The position numbers and the translations under genes were made by a program. From Pseudomonadota bacterium (GTDB lineage Bacteria; Pseudomonadota; Alphaproteobacteria; Rhodobacterales; Rhodobacteraceae), in the NCBI GenBank assembly GCA_021813645.1, contig JAKAJW010000464.1:1-6992 (forward strand): a DNA stretch of 6,992 bases. The letters are read 5' to 3'. Shown piece after piece: positions 6,535 through 6,992 of the stretch; the first letter of the stretch is position 1, and each line of letters begins with the position of its first letter. Under the pieces are notes generated by a model. That model worked only from the letters and a program-made list of their open reading frames with translations. It did no database searches and was not told the origin of the DNA.

Positions 6535-6992
6535 AGTTCTGGGCGAGTTGGGTGGTCTGGGTCAGGCCCGCCGCGGCGAGCTGGGTATCGACATGGCTGA
6601 CGAGCGCCCGGACCGAAGGCCCGATCAGCTCGGTCACCGAGCTCGGGTAGACGCCGAGCAGCAGGGTCATCGCGACGAGCGGCGCGAAGATCACCCGCTC
6701 GCGCAGGTTCATGTCGGTGATGGTCTTCAGCGTCTCCTTGACGAGATCGCCGAACACGACCCGGCGATAAAGCCAGAGCGCATAGGCCGCCGACAAGATC
6801 GCGCCGGTCGCCGCCACAGCGGCAATCCAGGTGTTGACCTGGAAGATGCCGGCCAGCGTCAGGAATTCGCCGACGAAGCCCGAAGTGCCCGGCAGGCCGA
6901 CGTTGCCCATGGTGAAGAACATGAAGACCAGCGCATAGGCCGGCATCCGGTTCACCAAGCCGCCATAGGCCTCGATCTCGCGAGTGTGCATC
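6533..6992 (-). CDS. nuoM: NADH-quinone oxidoreductase subunit M, C-terminal part (5' end outside window)
   Basis: This is the last 152 or so residues of an antiporter-like complex I subunit; family length is about 500, so roughly 70% lies beyond the window edge. The first ATG in the window (6989-6991, MHTREIEAYGGL) is internal: this is the conserved segment joining helices in the C-terminal half of NuoM. MGNVGLPGTSGFVGEF follows; the Glu in GFVGEF (codon 6866-6868) corresponds to the key charged residue of helix 12, which is Glu in NuoM but Lys in NuoN and NuoL. That distinction supports NuoM. Three to four more hydrophobic segments follow (LWLYRRVVFG, then FAPLVAMTLLLGVYP), with a short polar tail ending LAQN. 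The stop is TGA, 10 bases before nuoN. Confidence 0.95.
   Translation of the reverse strand, partial: MHTREIEAYGGLVNRMPAYALVFMFFTMGNVGLPGTSGFVGEFLTLAGIFQVNTWIAAVAATGAILSAAYALWLYRRVVFGDLVKETLKTITDMNLRERVIFAPLVAMTLLLGVYPSSVTELIGPSVRALVSHVDTQLAAAGLTQTTQLAQN

Noticed and set aside
6989..6991. ATG at the window edge as a start for a 152-residue protein
   Set aside because: The sequence is the interior of NuoM, and the frame continues open to the window edge.

Overview
The window is GC-rich chromosomal DNA (about two thirds G+C by eye) with a strongly alphaproteobacterial gene order. The protein sequences and the order nuoM-nuoN-birA-coaX-rnj point to Rhodobacterales (Rhodobacter/Paracoccus relatives). 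That placement is recognition from the sequence and synteny, not a database result.

Layout. Positions 1864-6992 are one tightly packed minus-strand unit, read right to left: the 3' part of nuoM, complete nuoN (complex I membrane subunits), birA (biotin protein ligase without a DNA-binding domain), coaX (type III pantothenate kinase) and rnj (ribonuclease J). The longest non-coding gap is 10 bases. Three of the four junctions have the same geometry: TGA stop, exactly 10 bases, then ATG. At two of these the Shine-Dalgarno sequence is fused to the stop codon (TGAGGA). The fourth junction, nuoN/birA, is an 11-base overlap with an apparent TTG start. All this suggests one polycistronic message with translational coupling. 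Positions 1-1853 hold the 3' part of a plus-strand gene for a secreted subtilisin-like (S8) protease with a C-terminal outer-membrane beta-domain (NalP-type autotransporter). It meets rnj tail to tail with only 10 bases between the stop codons.

How the genes fit together. NuoM and NuoN are proton-pumping antiporter-like subunits of NADH:quinone oxidoreductase. BirA attaches biotin to carboxylases such as acetyl-CoA carboxylase, CoaX makes the first committed intermediate of coenzyme A, and RNase J processes and degrades RNA from the 5' end. The grouping links respiration, acyl-CoA cofactor supply and RNA turnover. It is a recurrent alphaproteobacterial arrangement rather than a new system. 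The protease is probably unrelated accessory cargo next to the operon end.

No tRNA, rRNA, CRISPR, insertion sequence, integration site or clear intrinsic terminator was found, and no stretch over 300 bases lacks a gene. I found no evidence of a previously undescribed system. The points most worth a second look are the unusual protease, the identical gene junctions, the birA start, and the terminator-less convergent gene ends.
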